This document shows, in pieces, positions 1 through 9,480 of a stretch of 64,000 nt of DNA. Source of the DNA: Conchocele bisecta (taxonomy: Eukaryota; Mollusca; Bivalvia; Lucinida; Thyasiridae). The translations under genes were made by a program, and so were the position numbers. The DNA is taken from contig CM055279.1 in the NCBI GenBank assembly GCA_029237695.1, forward strand, positions 62,531,586 to 62,595,585, written 5' to 3'. Numbering within the stretch: the first letter of the stretch is position 1; each line of letters starts with the position of its first letter. The notes under the pieces were generated by a model, which saw nothing but the letters and a program-made list of their open reading frames with translations, made no database searches and had not been told where the DNA came from.

Positions 1-2
1 TC

Positions 3-491
3 GGGGAACGTCTCCAATTATGTAGTGTTTGTGGCAAGGATTTTGCAGTGGGTCGTGACCTCAAACAGCACATGCTCATCCATACCGGGGAACGTCCCCA
101 TACATGTAGTTTTTGTGACAAGACATTCACACGAAAAAGGAACCTCCAACGACACATCCTTACCCACACCGGGTATCGTCCTCACACATGTGTTCTTTGT
201 GGCAAGATGTTCACAGAAAGCGGCAATCTCAAACAACACATGCTCATCCATACCGGGGAACGTCCCCATACATGTAGTTTTTGTGACAAGACATTCATAC
301 GAACAAGGAACCTCCAACGACACACGCTTACACACACCGGGGATCGTCCCCATAAATGTAGCATTTGTGACAAGACTTTCAAACACAGCCACAGCTTAAA
401 AAAGCACATGTTAATTCACACCACGGATAGTCTCCATACAATTGAGGTATGTGACGACAAACCATTCACAGAAAACGGCAACTTCAACTGA
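3..491 (+). CDS. C2H2 zinc-finger protein, 3' end (5' part lies outside the window)
   Basis: The reading frame is open from the first bases of the window, so the gene continues upstream. Five complete C2H2 fingers are visible (C-x2-C...H-x3-H, 28-residue period, TGERP/TGDRP linkers), followed by a sixth that has lost its first cysteine (HTIEVCDD) and stops within its helix at 491. Contact positions differ between fingers (helices VGRDLKQH, RKRNLQRH, ESGNLKQH, RTRNLQRH, HSHSLKKH), so this is a more diverse array than the two downstream loci. Proteins of this class usually bind DNA in the nucleus as transcription regulators; target and partners are unknown. The abrupt end in a broken finger suggests a recent frameshift or a decaying 3' end. 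The antisense frame is also open but only because the repeat length is a multiple of three. Confidence 0.85.
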   Translation, partial: GERLQLCSVCGKDFAVGRDLKQHMLIHTGERPHTCSFCDKTFTRKRNLQRHILTHTGYRPHTCVLCGKMFTESGNLKQHMLIHTGERPHTCSFCDKTFIRTRNLQRHTLTHTGDRPHKCSICDKTFKHSHSLKKHMLIHTTDSLHTIEVCDDKPFTENGNFN

Positions 492-640
492 AAAATACTT
501 ACACACACCAGGGATCGTCCCGATGCATGAGGTATTTGTAACAAGACATTCACACAAGAGGTACACTCAAAAGACTCATGCTTACACCCATGTATCGACA
601 ATACCATTTTCGAGAGTGGCCAAATAATGGCCATTCACAG
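492..640 (+). pseudogene. Decayed zinc-finger remnant after the stop
   Basis: Downstream of the stop, the DNA still resembles finger modules: a linker-like stretch (ACACACACCAGGGATCGTCC), a finger-like stretch reading GICNKTF in the original frame, and a further histidine/linker piece. In-frame stops and missing cysteines show that these are not translated as fingers. They are probably former fingers of the same gene. Confidence 0.55.
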
Positions 641-679
641 GCAGTGTGTGACAATTCTGTCAAACATCGCTGCAATATC

Positions 680-1117
680 CAAGGTGCATGATCACGTGGT
701 TACAACAATAACAACAACAATTACTGAAACTTCCAGAACCGCCTCCGATGCAAAGTATGTATTATGTTATATTATCCTTGTTATGTAACCGATTGTTAAT
801 GAAATATGGCGCATATGGCGTCTTGTTAAGCTGCATTGGTGGTCTCGGTGCTTTGGGCCAAACGTTTGTCGTTTTTGCGAAGAATCGATTTCTGTGTCCG
901 TATTTACACGGAAATCGATTCTTCACACAAACGAAAAGTATGTGCCGAAGTCCCGAGACGACCAAATGCAGGTCATGAAGACGCGTTTGCTGCGCCATAT
1001 TTCAACAAAATCCGTTGCATATTAAGGAAACTATCAAATGAGATTTACTTTGGAGTGGGCGCTCTTTCAACACTTTCAACCATTGGTGTTGTGGTAACCA
1101 CGTGATCATGCACCTTG
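680..1117. mobile_element. Foldback MITE, family CAAGGTGCATGATCACGTGG, copy 1
   Basis: The element begins CAAGGTGCATGATCACGTGG and ends with its complement (CCACGTGATCATGCACCTTG). The two halves are inverted repeats almost to the centre, where the ATCGATTTC...GAAATCGAT arms meet at about 905. Flanks are ATATC and ATATA, consistent with a 5-bp target duplication carrying one mutation. A second copy lies at 59411-59840. There is no coding capacity, so it is a non-autonomous element. Confidence 0.8.
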
Positions 1118-1650
1118 ATATATGTGACTGGAGAAATGGAACTGGTAAACTGTGCAACCGATGATCAGAACTGTTCGCCATTCCATGAACGAAACAACCG
1201 CCATTCCATGAACGAAACAACCGCCATGCTTCTATCAAGCAATCTTATTAGGCTGCAGTAGTGTGCTATTTGAGCAGGAGCTACACTGGTCACAAATCAT
1301 ATCAGCCACATGTCTCCACTCACAGCCACTCGCAACACGGCATGGGTTCGAATCGTGTTATTCGAGTAAGATTCAACGGTCAGATTCTTTAACTCAAGTT
1401 GGAATTCTGCTTGTTCCATAGGCACTCGTGTTACTCGAGTTGCTACCAGCGAGATATAATGAAAACCGCACTATGTGCCTGGCGGTGAACGGTCTCTCCA
1501 ATACAAGAAACACACAATAAATCGATAACATGTACAATAAATGCAACAAATGCGCCATAAAACAAAACGCCAACGAATACCTTACTAAACCACAGGCACT
1601 TTGTGGTATAAACGACAAAACGCTTTTTAAATCATACGCAATTTTACTCT
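1118..1650. other. Intergenic stretch with a 23-bp duplication
   Basis: No gene is recognised. A 23-bp unit (GCCATTCCATGAACGAAACA plus ACC) is present twice in tandem at about 1178-1223. A GGTTCGAATC string at about 1346 resembles a tRNA B box but has no supporting cloverleaf. Confidence 0.5.
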
Positions 1651-2152
1651 GACGGTGCATGCCCACTCGGTAGGCACAACATGTTCTTTATATTAGAGAC
1701 ATCATCTGAGACATTTTCTGGCAACATTCATTCACCTTTACCCAACGTATTGATTGGCATTATTATACATTTTATATCAGACGTAACTTTCCACACTGAT
1801 ATCAGGGGCGATAACCGTGTTTCCTTAAAATGTTAACGGACATTACTATTTATACTCTGTATTTATTTTTTGATGTGCAATTATCATGCTTATAATCTTT
1901 CGAAAATATTATTTTTTCAGGTGACACATTTAATTAGTATAACTAATTCAAAAAGACCATGCCTCATTTGCATATGAAAATAGTCTGATACCAACACGCA
2001 TCACTATCAGTAAAATAAATATTACTAAATGAATACACCTGTATGGCCGTCACTCGTAATCTTTAGAACTGGTGGAATAGCGACACAAGTATACACTTAT
2101 TTAATTCCTATGAACAACATTTTGTGTCTACAGAGTGGGCATATACCTTTAA
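1651..2152. mobile_element. TTAA-type MITE (TTAAAGGTACATGCCCAC family), copy 1
   Basis: The right end reads GTGGGCATATACCTTTAA and the left end is a worn version of the complementary terminus (GGTGCATGCCCACTCGGTAG). The interior matches the other family members (ATCAGGGGCGATAACCGTGT, AACTGGTGGAATAG.GACACA). TTAA at the right end and the TIR form suggest piggyBac-type mobilisation, but no transposase is present. Confidence 0.75.
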
Positions 2153-2300
2153 CTATCAGAATAAAATTGGGTATTATTTAAAGTGGCCTTTCTCGTTCAT
2201 AGCACAAAGTGCATGTGCACTAAACAATGATCACAGTAGATTAACAGAAGGAACACAGAGAATCTACACATAGTGTCCAGTGGGTGGCAGGTGGGAGCAC

Positions 2301-2540
2301 GCGATCGGGGTTCATCCTTACCGGAATGCCGACTGGAGACCTGGTTTTTCCCTCACATACGTCTTTGACATTTTTTATGTGACCGCTGAATCTGTGAGTA
2401 TTACGATATTCGTAATCCTATTTTAGGGGAAGGGGCCAAGTGACTTAGGTGTGGTATGGACCTGGCACCAGGTCAGGTTATTCTAATTTCAGGGCTGAAT
2501 ATATTTGTTCTCGATGTAAATATTCCGTTCTGATTTTAAC
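2301..2540. mobile_element. SINE-like repeat (GGGCCAAGTGA..CTGG.GTGG core)
   Basis: It holds the same central block as the repeats near 26.4, 42.2, 48.5, 50.0 and 63.8 kb: GGGGCCAAGTGACTTAGGTG, GGACCTGGCACCAGGTCAGG, then TTCAGGGCTGAATATA and TGTAAATATTC. The GTTAAAC tail is absent, so this copy is truncated. It is missing from the duplicated segment at 44.2 kb, so it inserted after the duplication or was lost from the partner. Confidence 0.6.
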
Positions 2541-2589
2541 CATTCGCTTATTTTAGTGTATTATTACTTATTCACTTATGTATACTGCA

Positions 2590-2755
2590 ATTTACTTAGT
2601 TGAGCTTTTCTTTACTACAGTATTTCCACTACTCAGTTTGAAAATGAATGCGTATTTTCACATTGCTGCGAGTATTTCGTACTCCCACTGTTGATAATCA
2701 ATGCGTATTCAGCTAAAATACGACAATGCGCTCCTTATCTGGAGCCCTATGCAGT
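2590..2755. repeat. Remnant of the CAGAGCTCCAGATAAG repeat family
   Basis: It contains TGATAATCAATGCGTATTCA and ends with CTCCTTATCTGGAGCCCT, matching 44700-44891 and 48040-48235 in the same orientation and 24050-24397 in reverse. Only the right half is retained. Confidence 0.6.
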
Positions 2756-3088
2756 TATGCAATACTAAAGCCAATAACGGAAATGAAATTGAAAACATTA
2801 ATTTACAATGCACCCGACTATTTCTGACAAATATTACAAAAAAACATCAATAATGTGACACGGGCGTACGTTTATGCAACGTTGTAGCAAGGGAGATCAT
2901 TTTTGCCCGAGGACACTGGACTAAGTCGTCCCTATTGGTTTCGCACACCAATCGGTATGTTCGTCAACCGATGTTATTTATGATCACTCCTGTGATAAGA
3001 TGTGTTTTTATTACGTTACACATTGAATACGACACACATATGTAAATATATACCGTTCAGATGTGGCTGCTTGTCCATAGGCGAATCA

Positions 3089-3812
3089 TTAAAGGTACAT
3101 GCCCACGTAGTAGGCACAAAATGTTCTTTATAGGAATTAAATAAGTGTATAATTATGTCGCTATTCCACCAGTTCTAAAAATTACGAGTGCCCGCTGTAC
3201 AAATATAATCATTTATTAATTATCAATTTACTGTTAGCGACGCGCGTCGGTAACAGTCTATTTTGATAATGTGCGGGGACGACGGCTTTCACATCACGGC
3301 TTGCGGTGCGCATGCGCAGTATACTACGCGCGCCAGTACGCTTCCAAATATGTAAACAAGAATATCAACATGTCGAAACGTCCAGAACGGAAATTGTATG
3401 AAACGGCGTGGCCAAAAAAATGCCAAGAAATGTCTGAGGGACAGGCAGTACAGAGAGAGAGAGAGAGAGAGTGGTTAATATTGGCGACCAGATCACCAAA
3501 TGGAAAGAGTTACGTGGAGATTTAGATTTGGACTCGAACAGAGATTTTTTTTCTCAACTTCCGATACTTCACTGCCCATGTCAAATATGTGATATGATTG
3601 ACCGTGTCACGTGACGCGTGTTGGTAAAAATAGCACGAGGTCGGAAAATACCCTTTCTGGTCGCGGCATATAAAATTCGATTTAACACCAATTAACACGC
3701 ACCGTAATTAAAAATAACTCGTTAGTGGGTAGACAAATGGCTCATATAAGGCATGACAGAAAATGAAAAGTAGTATTACAGTGTAACCTGCTGCGTGGGC
3801 ATGTACCTTTAA
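3089..3812. mobile_element. TTAA-type MITE, long form, copy 2
   Basis: It starts TTAAAGGTACATGCCCACGT and ends ACGTGGGCATGTACCTTTAA pattern (CGTGGGCATGTACCTTTAA), giving TTAA on both sides. The duplicated segment at about 45143 (GGCGAATTTACCATAATT) lacks the insert, so the boundaries are supported by an unfilled site. It is near identical to the copy at 42564-43278, including a damaged small ORF beginning at 3370 and a GA microsatellite at about 3453-3469. Confidence 0.9.
3370..3600 (+). pseudogene. Damaged small ORF carried by the long TTAA MITE
   Basis: An ATG at 3370 opens MSKRPERKLYETA, then the frame is lost at the Lys-rich/poly-A stretch. The second copy (42846-43080) retains, in a +1 frame, RERVVNIGDQITKWKELRGD followed by a short acidic stretch. 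The K.W..L..DL.LDS pattern resembles a short motif seen in some invertebrate transposon-encoded proteins, but this is a weak resemblance. It is probably a captured exon or a relic of an autonomous parent. Confidence 0.4.
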
Positions 3813-4006
3813 CCATACTTATTGGAGACATTTTACCATAATACCATTGCTGTCAAGTCCTATGCCCCACGATGTCAATATATGTTACACCCGATTCTTA
3901 TCTTTTTCAGGTCACATACGAACAGCAGCACAAGTATCCGATGTGATGACCGCGTCCTATTATGGTACACGTTACGATAATTGTTTACTTCAGGAGATAA
4001 TCCAAA
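3813..4006 (+). other. Exon-like block upstream of the zinc-finger ORF, with a possible splice acceptor
   Basis: A pyrimidine-rich tract TTCTTATCTTTTTCAG ends at 3910 and is followed by 96 bases nearly identical to 45246-45341. One frame encodes HIRTAAQVSDVMTASYYGTR and continues to a stop at 4029. The zinc-finger frame has a TAA just upstream of 4007. The block may be a 5' UTR exon. Conservation between the two duplicated loci and the acceptor-like sequence are the only support. Confidence 0.45.
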
Positions 4007-5266
4007 ATGCAACGCCTTTTGATAATTGAACCTCTTGGAAGTGATTTGTGTAGGATGGATCAAACCAGGAAGCGACCACATAAATGCACCGCGTGTGACG
4101 AGACCTTCTTAAAATATAGCAACCTCAAACTCCATATGCACATTCACACCGGGGAGGAGCCACATACTTGTAGTGTTTGTGACAAGAGTTTCATACAGAG
4201 TGGTGGCCTCAAACGGCACATGCTTGTACATACGGGGGATCGTCCACATACATGTAGTGTTTGTGACAAGACATTCACTCAGAGTGGTAGCCTCAAACAC
4301 CACATGCTCATACATACGGGGGATCGTCCCCATACATGTAGTGTTTGTGACAAGACATTCGCACGCAGTAACAACCTGAAACAGCACATGTGCATTCACA
4401 CAGGGGGTCGTCCCCATGCATGTAGTGTTTGTGACAAGACATTCACTCAGATTGGTAGCCTCAAACACCACATGCTCATACATACGGGGGAACGTCCCCA
4501 TATATGTAGTGTTTGTGACAAGACATTCACACGCAGTAACAACCTGAAACAGCACATGCTCATTCACACAGGGGGTTATCCCCATACATGTAGTGTTTGT
4601 GACAAGACATTCACACAGACTGGTAGCCTCAAACAGCACATGCTCATACATACGGGGGAACGTCCCCATACATGTAGTGTTTGTGACAAGACATTCACAC
4701 GTAGTGGCAGCCTCAAACAGCACATGCCCCTACATACGGGGGATCGTCCCCATACCTGTAGTCTTTGTGACAAGACATTCACACATAATGGTAGCCTCAA
4801 ACAGCACATGTTCATACACACGGGGGATCGTCCCCATACATGTAGTGTTTGTGACAAGACGTTCACACATAGTGGCAGCCTTAAACAGCACATGCTCATG
4901 CATACGGGGGGTCGTCCCCATACATGTAGTGTTTGTGACAAGAAATTCACACAGCGTGGCAGCCTCGAACGGCACATGCTCATGCATACGGGGGATAGTC
5001 CCCATACATGTAGTGTTTGTGACAAGACATTCACACATAGTGGCAGCCTCAGACAGCACATGCTCACACACACGGGGGGTCGTCCCCATGCCTGTAGTGT
5101 GTGTGACGAGACATTCACACATAGTGGCAGCCTCAAACACCACATGCTCATACATACGGAAGAGCGTCCCTATACATGTAGTTTTTGTGACAAGACATTC
5201 ACACAGTGCAGTAGCCTCATACAGCACATGCTGATACATTCGGGGGAACCATTACAACCACAGTAG
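4007..5266 (+). CDS. C2H2 zinc-finger protein with 14 tandem fingers
   Basis: The 419-residue ORF consists almost wholly of fingers: a 24-residue N-terminus, then 14 C2H2 units of exactly 28 residues (about residues 25-416) and a three-residue tail. The fingers are unusually uniform (HTCSVCDKTFT..GSLKQHMLIHTG) with TGERP, TGDRP and TGGRP linkers. Variation is concentrated at helix positions -1 (Q/R/H), 3 (S/N/G) and 6 (Q/H/R/L), the usual base-contacting positions. All zinc ligands are intact in every finger. The ATG at 4007 is the first after an in-frame stop; the Met at 4055 is an alternative start. No KRAB, BTB, SCAN or other effector domain is visible, although an upstream exon could supply one. 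The likely role is nuclear sequence-specific DNA binding. Near identity of neighbouring fingers points to recent tandem duplication or gene conversion. Confidence 0.9.
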   Translation: MQRLLIIEPLGSDLCRMDQTRKRPHKCTACDETFLKYSNLKLHMHIHTGEEPHTCSVCDKSFIQSGGLKRHMLVHTGDRPHTCSVCDKTFTQSGSLKHHMLIHTGDRPHTCSVCDKTFARSNNLKQHMCIHTGGRPHACSVCDKTFTQIGSLKHHMLIHTGERPHICSVCDKTFTRSNNLKQHMLIHTGGYPHTCSVCDKTFTQTGSLKQHMLIHTGERPHTCSVCDKTFTRSGSLKQHMPLHTGDRPHTCSLCDKTFTHNGSLKQHMFIHTGDRPHTCSVCDKTFTHSGSLKQHMLMHTGGRPHTCSVCDKKFTQRGSLERHMLMHTGDSPHTCSVCDKTFTHSGSLRQHMLTHTGGRPHACSVCDETFTHSGSLKHHMLIHTEERPYTCSFCDKTFTQCSSLIQHMLIHSGEPLQPQ

Positions 5267-5267
5267 C

Positions 5268-6009
5268 GTGAGAGACCATGTGTTCATCCACACCGTGGAT
5301 AGTAGCTTGAGAGACCATGTGTTCATCCACTGCGCGGATAGTAGCTTGAGAGACCATGTGTTCATCCACAGCGCGGATAGTAACTTCAGAGACCATGTGT
5401 TCATCCACAGCGCGGATAGTAGCTTCAGAGACCACGTGTTCATCCACTGCGCGGATAGTAGCTTCAGAGACCATGTGTTCATCCACAGCGCAGATAGTAG
5501 CTTCAGAGACTATGTATTCATCCACAGCGCTGATAGTAACTTGAGAGACTATATTTCCATCCATAACGCGGAATGTAACTTGAGAGACTATATGTTCATC
5601 CACTGCGCGGATAATATTTTGAGACCATGTGTTCGTCCACAGCGCGGATATTATCTTGAGAGACTATATGTTCATCCACAGCGCGGATAGTATCTCGAGA
5701 GACTATATGTTCATCCACAGCGCGGATAGTATCTTGAGAGACTATATGTTCATCCACAGCGCGGATAGTATCTTGAGAGACCATGTGTTCATCCACAGCG
5801 CGGATAGTAACTTGAGAGACTATATACTCATCCATAACGCGGAATGTAGCTTGAGAGACTATATGTTCATCCACAGCGCGGATAGTATCTTGAGAGACTA
5901 TATGTTCATCCACAGCGCGGATAGTATCTTGAGAGACTATATGTTCATCCACAGCGCGGATAGTATCTTGAGAGACCATGTGTTCATCCGCAACGCAGAT
6001 AGAAGTTAA
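5268..6009 (+). repeat. 39-bp minisatellite, about 19 units, probably derived from a zinc-finger helix and linker
   Basis: The unit is close to GAGAGACCATGTGTTCATCC + ACAGCGCGGATAGTAGCTT. In frame it reads S-S-L-R-D-H-V-F-I-H-S-A-D, which parallels the helix-plus-linker half of the preceding finger (S-S-L-I-Q-H-M-L-I-H-S-G-E). Since 39 is a multiple of three, both strands appear open, but these are not believable proteins. A 7-unit higher-order repeat is visible: CATAACGCGGAATGTA recurs at 5562 and 5833, 271 bp apart, with a 2-bp loss near 5613 that shifts the frame. One or two worn units follow the other finger array at 46830-46880. Confidence 0.85.
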
Positions 6010-6315
6010 ACATGATATAGAGACATGGCACATCTTAGTCTATGTGCCACCGTACTACGCCCCAAGACACCAATAGCCATATAGCGCATACAGTGCTCGT
6101 ACACATTGGCCGGGCCTGCATAATTAAATTGGCTAGCTACGCCCCTGATGATGCTACGGCAATATACACGAAAGGGGCTATCGCTGATTGGCTAATACCA
6201 CGTGACAGCAATCTAACCAATGATATGACTATAATTTACGATGAGGTACAATATGGTTTTCTAATGGACCGGCTAAAACTAGACTAACATGCCATGTCTC
6301 TATATAATGTTTAAC
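6005..6315. mobile_element. MITE with GTTAAACAT / ATGTTTAAC ends
   Basis: Inverted ends are GTTAAACATGATATAGAGAC and its complement near 6288-6315. Inside them ATATAGAGACATGGCA is repeated inverted, followed by TCTTAGTCTA / TAGACTAACA. The same ATAGACATGGCATTCTAG motif forms the arms of the palindrome at 19416-19672. A short open frame inside has no recognisable product. Confidence 0.65.
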
Positions 6316-8708
6316 TTATATTTTTCATTATCTGACTTTTATCATTTGGGTTAGGCTACCGTACCCCACCTAAAACATGTTAACGTTAAGGTTAGACTAT
6401 ACCAAATGACGCGAAATCGCATAAGTAGTCCAGTATGCAAAATAATAGTGCGGGTGTTTTGAGGTCACAGACACAGTTTGCTTGCAACTCTTGATCCATT
6501 ACTACCCAGTTTCACTAGAGGAACATTTCGGGGTGCTTTTAACACCAGTTTTCAGCACATTTGTAGCATTTATAAGAAAACACTGAACCTGTTGGTCACG
6601 TGATGTAAACAGTTTCCGTGGCGAAAAAATGTAAACAATATTGGGAGATATGATGAGGTTGTATTTTTCTTTCTTGGGAGTAAATGAACCTATTGTTTAA
6701 TTGTTTAATTCAAGCAGAACCAGTACAGACTGGCTGCATGTCATGTACAAGTAGGCCCCACAGCATCCATACGAATATTGTAAGTAGGAGAGACTGGCCT
6801 TATTGGATGGCATTCGGTTAAATTATATAGTAAAACTATTTGGTGTGGTCTAACCTATAAGGTGGGCCTAGGCCATATGTGAGACATGTTTATGTTTTAT
6901 GTAGAATTTGAAGTTGGAAGTTTATCTTTCGTGTAGCTATGTATCTGTGAACAAAATTAAAAGTTACTGCGACAAGAGTAATCGAGCGAACTCCGTGATT
7001 CAACACATTTTGTTCTTTTCGTATCGCAGATGGACAATTATCGCCTTCGAAATCTTCTAAAATCTTGATTTCTCAGCTTTATTTGTCAAATATAATATCC
7101 CGGTGTATGTAAAGTATCTGTAGGTGATTGGGCTTGGAATGTGACAGTAATATACACCAAAACAGTCATTATAGTGTGTTTTTCAGTTCGTTTTCATTGA
7201 TATTGGCTTCCTGGTGGACAATTAAGAAGTTCGGGAAAGTGCCGCGACATCGCGACGCTGTTTCAGAATTGGCCAAAATTAGGCGTAAGTGTATTGTTTT
7301 CGCATATCGGTATAGTACCAATACACTGGTACTCAGAAAATATGTTTTTACTTTCCTCCTGTGTCATAAAGCAAATTTCTTAACTGACCGTTCCAACCAG
7401 TACCCTTTTGTCTGTCGACCATTCCAGAGTGGCATATATGTTGGTATAGTTTGAGTGATGACACTATTTAGGGTAATGTTATGTGATTTTATGGACTTTT
7501 GTGCTATTAATCCATTATCTATTAACAGTCTCTATAGTTTTGTAGTAGCTCAATTTAAGGCGGAATGCGGACAGTTACATGGTGGAGTTACACAGCTGCT
7601 GTGTGACAACCACTTGAGATTTTTGCTCCAAACTTCGTACTGTATCAAGGAATAGAACATAGTTTTAAATAGTGAATATTGTAGAATGATTTGTAGTGAG
7701 ACTGGTACACTTATATTAACTCTATACATTTTAACATAAGCTGCGAACATGGATCTTACAACATTGTCAACCAGTGACGATATTTACAGTAGTTTACGGA
7801 CGTAACTTAGCTAGTACAACTCCATCGGATTTGTTATTGTGTTCCTACCCTTAGTACCGGTGTATACATGTTTACATATATTGTATTTTAAAGTATTATT
7901 CATTATCATGATTATATGCAGCATTTATTATTATTATTTTTTATATATTTTTTATACATGTTTTTTTTTCTTTCTGGAGCAGCGGTTACGGTATTACGTT
8001 ATATTTTATTCCAGTACCCTGTCTCCTTAATGTATTTTTGTACAGCTAAGTGTATTTCTGTTTCACATTCTTTAGGGGGGAATATTAAATTATATGGGGA
8101 CGATATAATATTATTTCTTAAGCAAACAGCGGCTAAATATTTTGTTGCTGATTCATGCGTTGGGCAGAAGAAGAACGAGTGGTCCAGTTCTTATATTTCC
8201 TCTTCATCGCACTGACTACAGTTTATATATATAACAATATTGCTGCCCTGTGGATAACGATTTGCCTTTATACCGTTTCTGCCTAATCTAAGTCGTGTGA
8301 TTATTCTGTCTGCCCGCCTATCCTTACCGTATAATTTGCAATCGACTGGGATTGTGGGAATCATTGATTGAAGTGAAATTTGCTTTGGTATTTATTATAT
8401 ATACGTAGTTATACCGATGAATGCCGAAACGCGCCGATTGTCTATGATAGCGACATGTTATAGCACGACCACAGGATGGCATGTTTGAAATGTTCAGATG
8501 ATATGTGCAGAAATGTTAAGACATTTACTGCACTGTTAACATGTGTAAATGTACACAGAACGAGAACGGTATGTATGCATGGGTTTACATTGAGGCGAAT
8601 GCTTGTCCGCAGCAAGATGCCATCAGAGGAACCCATGTGAAATATGAAGACGTTTCGTGAAAGGAAACATACTTTAGAAGAAATTATCCTAGTCAAATAA
8701 ATACAAGG
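6316..8708. other. No recognised feature
   Basis: This 2.4-kb stretch is AT-rich with poly-T runs near 7925-7975. The longest open frames (7128-7454 and 7455-7655, plus strand) show no domain, repeat or codon pattern that supports a gene. No inverted repeats of note were seen. Confidence 0.4.
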
Positions 8709-8713
8709 CTAAC

Positions 8714-8973
8714 CAGGCGCAGATCCAGGATTTGGGGGGGGGGGCGTAACTATTTTGCAATACTTGACTATATTATCGAACGCGCTAGCCTAAGGGGGGT
8801 CTACAAATCTACATCGCATTTACTGCGTTCTGACGCATTTTGGAGCAAAATAAAACCAATAAACAATAAATTCACAACGCGAACGTAGAAATGTGCCTTG
8901 TAGCTTGTAAAAAATCCTTACTCGGGGTGGGGGGGGCGCCGGGTCCGCCCCCCCCCTCCTGAATCCGCCCTTG
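8714..8973. mobile_element. hAT-like MITE 1 (CAGGCGCAGATCCAGG / CTGAATCCGCCCTTG)
   Basis: Inverted ends carry the CAGGGGCGGATCC-type terminus common in hAT-related elements, with G-rich and C-rich runs just inside each end. CTAAC flanks both sides (8709-8713 and 8974-8978), giving a 5-bp duplication. At 260 bp it has no coding capacity. It matches the design of 22723-23000 and 59923-60192. Confidence 0.75.
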
Positions 8974-9086
8974 CTAACCGCTATGTACGAGGTTACTTCG
9001 CTAAGGGAGCGACACAGTCAGCGTCAGCGGATTGAAACCGTGGAATACCTTGCTCTAAATATATCCCAGTACTAGGATTATATAGA

Positions 9087-9249
9087 GGATATTCCATCGT
9101 ACATTTTGAATAGCAGGAAATAATACACGAGTGTGCGTCGGCTTCCGCGTAAGCAACGAGTCAGCGTAGCGAACGAGTTGCTTGCACGGACGCCGACGGG
9201 CACGAGTGTATTATTTCCGCTATTCAAACATGTACGATGGAATATCCTA
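9087..9249. mobile_element. Hairpin element, family GGATATTCCATCGTACA, copy 1
   Basis: Arms of about 60 bp (GGATATTCCATCGTACA...AAATAATACACGAGTG) are inverted around a centre at about 9168. Flanking ends read TATATAGAGGATATT and AATATCCTAATTATTA. A relative with the same terminal bases and partly the same arms lies at 16782-16912. Confidence 0.75.
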
Positions 9250-9379
9250 ATTATTATACTTTCACGGCGGATATATATGCACATTTAGTCTATTTTTGAG
9301 ATTAAAATCAATGAATTGTGATGTGCGCATGAATAGTTACACACTGACGTGTTTTCCCGCGTTTTGACTTTACGATGTG

Positions 9380-9399
9380 TGACGTCAAATGTGACGTCA
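9380..9399. promoter_or_regulatory. Two CRE-type palindromes
   Basis: TGACGTCA occurs at 9380-9387 and 9392-9399. This is the consensus of cAMP-response (CREB/ATF) sites. It sits outside a hairpin element, as does the similar cluster at 16632-16669, so the sites may belong to a transposon family. Function is inferred from the motif only. Confidence 0.4.
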
Positions 9400-9480
9400 T
9401 GTAAACTTTTTGAAATCCAAATTACGCAGCTGCTGTTTGTATGAACCAGATATATTTGACTGCATGTTTGGAATGTCTTC

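Larger units (their letters stand above)
2153..3088. repeat. Upstream half of a segmental duplication (partner at about 44.09-45.14 kb)
   Basis: Sequence at 2160-2285 and 2545-3080 aligns with 44098-44215 and 44400-45140, including GGGTATTATTTAAAGTGGC, CCAATAACGGAAATGAAATT and ATTACAAAAA.CATCAATAAT. The two copies differ by independent insertions: a SINE here, and a TTAACCCTTT MITE in the other copy. Together with the shared exon-like block and finger arrays downstream, this indicates that the two zinc-finger loci arose by duplication of a multi-kilobase segment. Confidence 0.8.

Noticed and set aside
1330..1400. Possible tRNA gene around GGTTCGAATC
   Set aside because: Only a B-box-like string is present; no A box or acceptor, D and anticodon stem pairing could be found.
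5217..6033. Repeated protein-like frames on both strands of the 39-bp minisatellite
   Set aside because: Unit length is a multiple of three, so open frames are expected without selection. Frames break at the 2-bp slip near 5613.
7128..7655. Two adjacent plus-strand open frames as a host gene
   Set aside because: No domain, no start context, no homologous copy in the window, and a length expected by chance in this composition.
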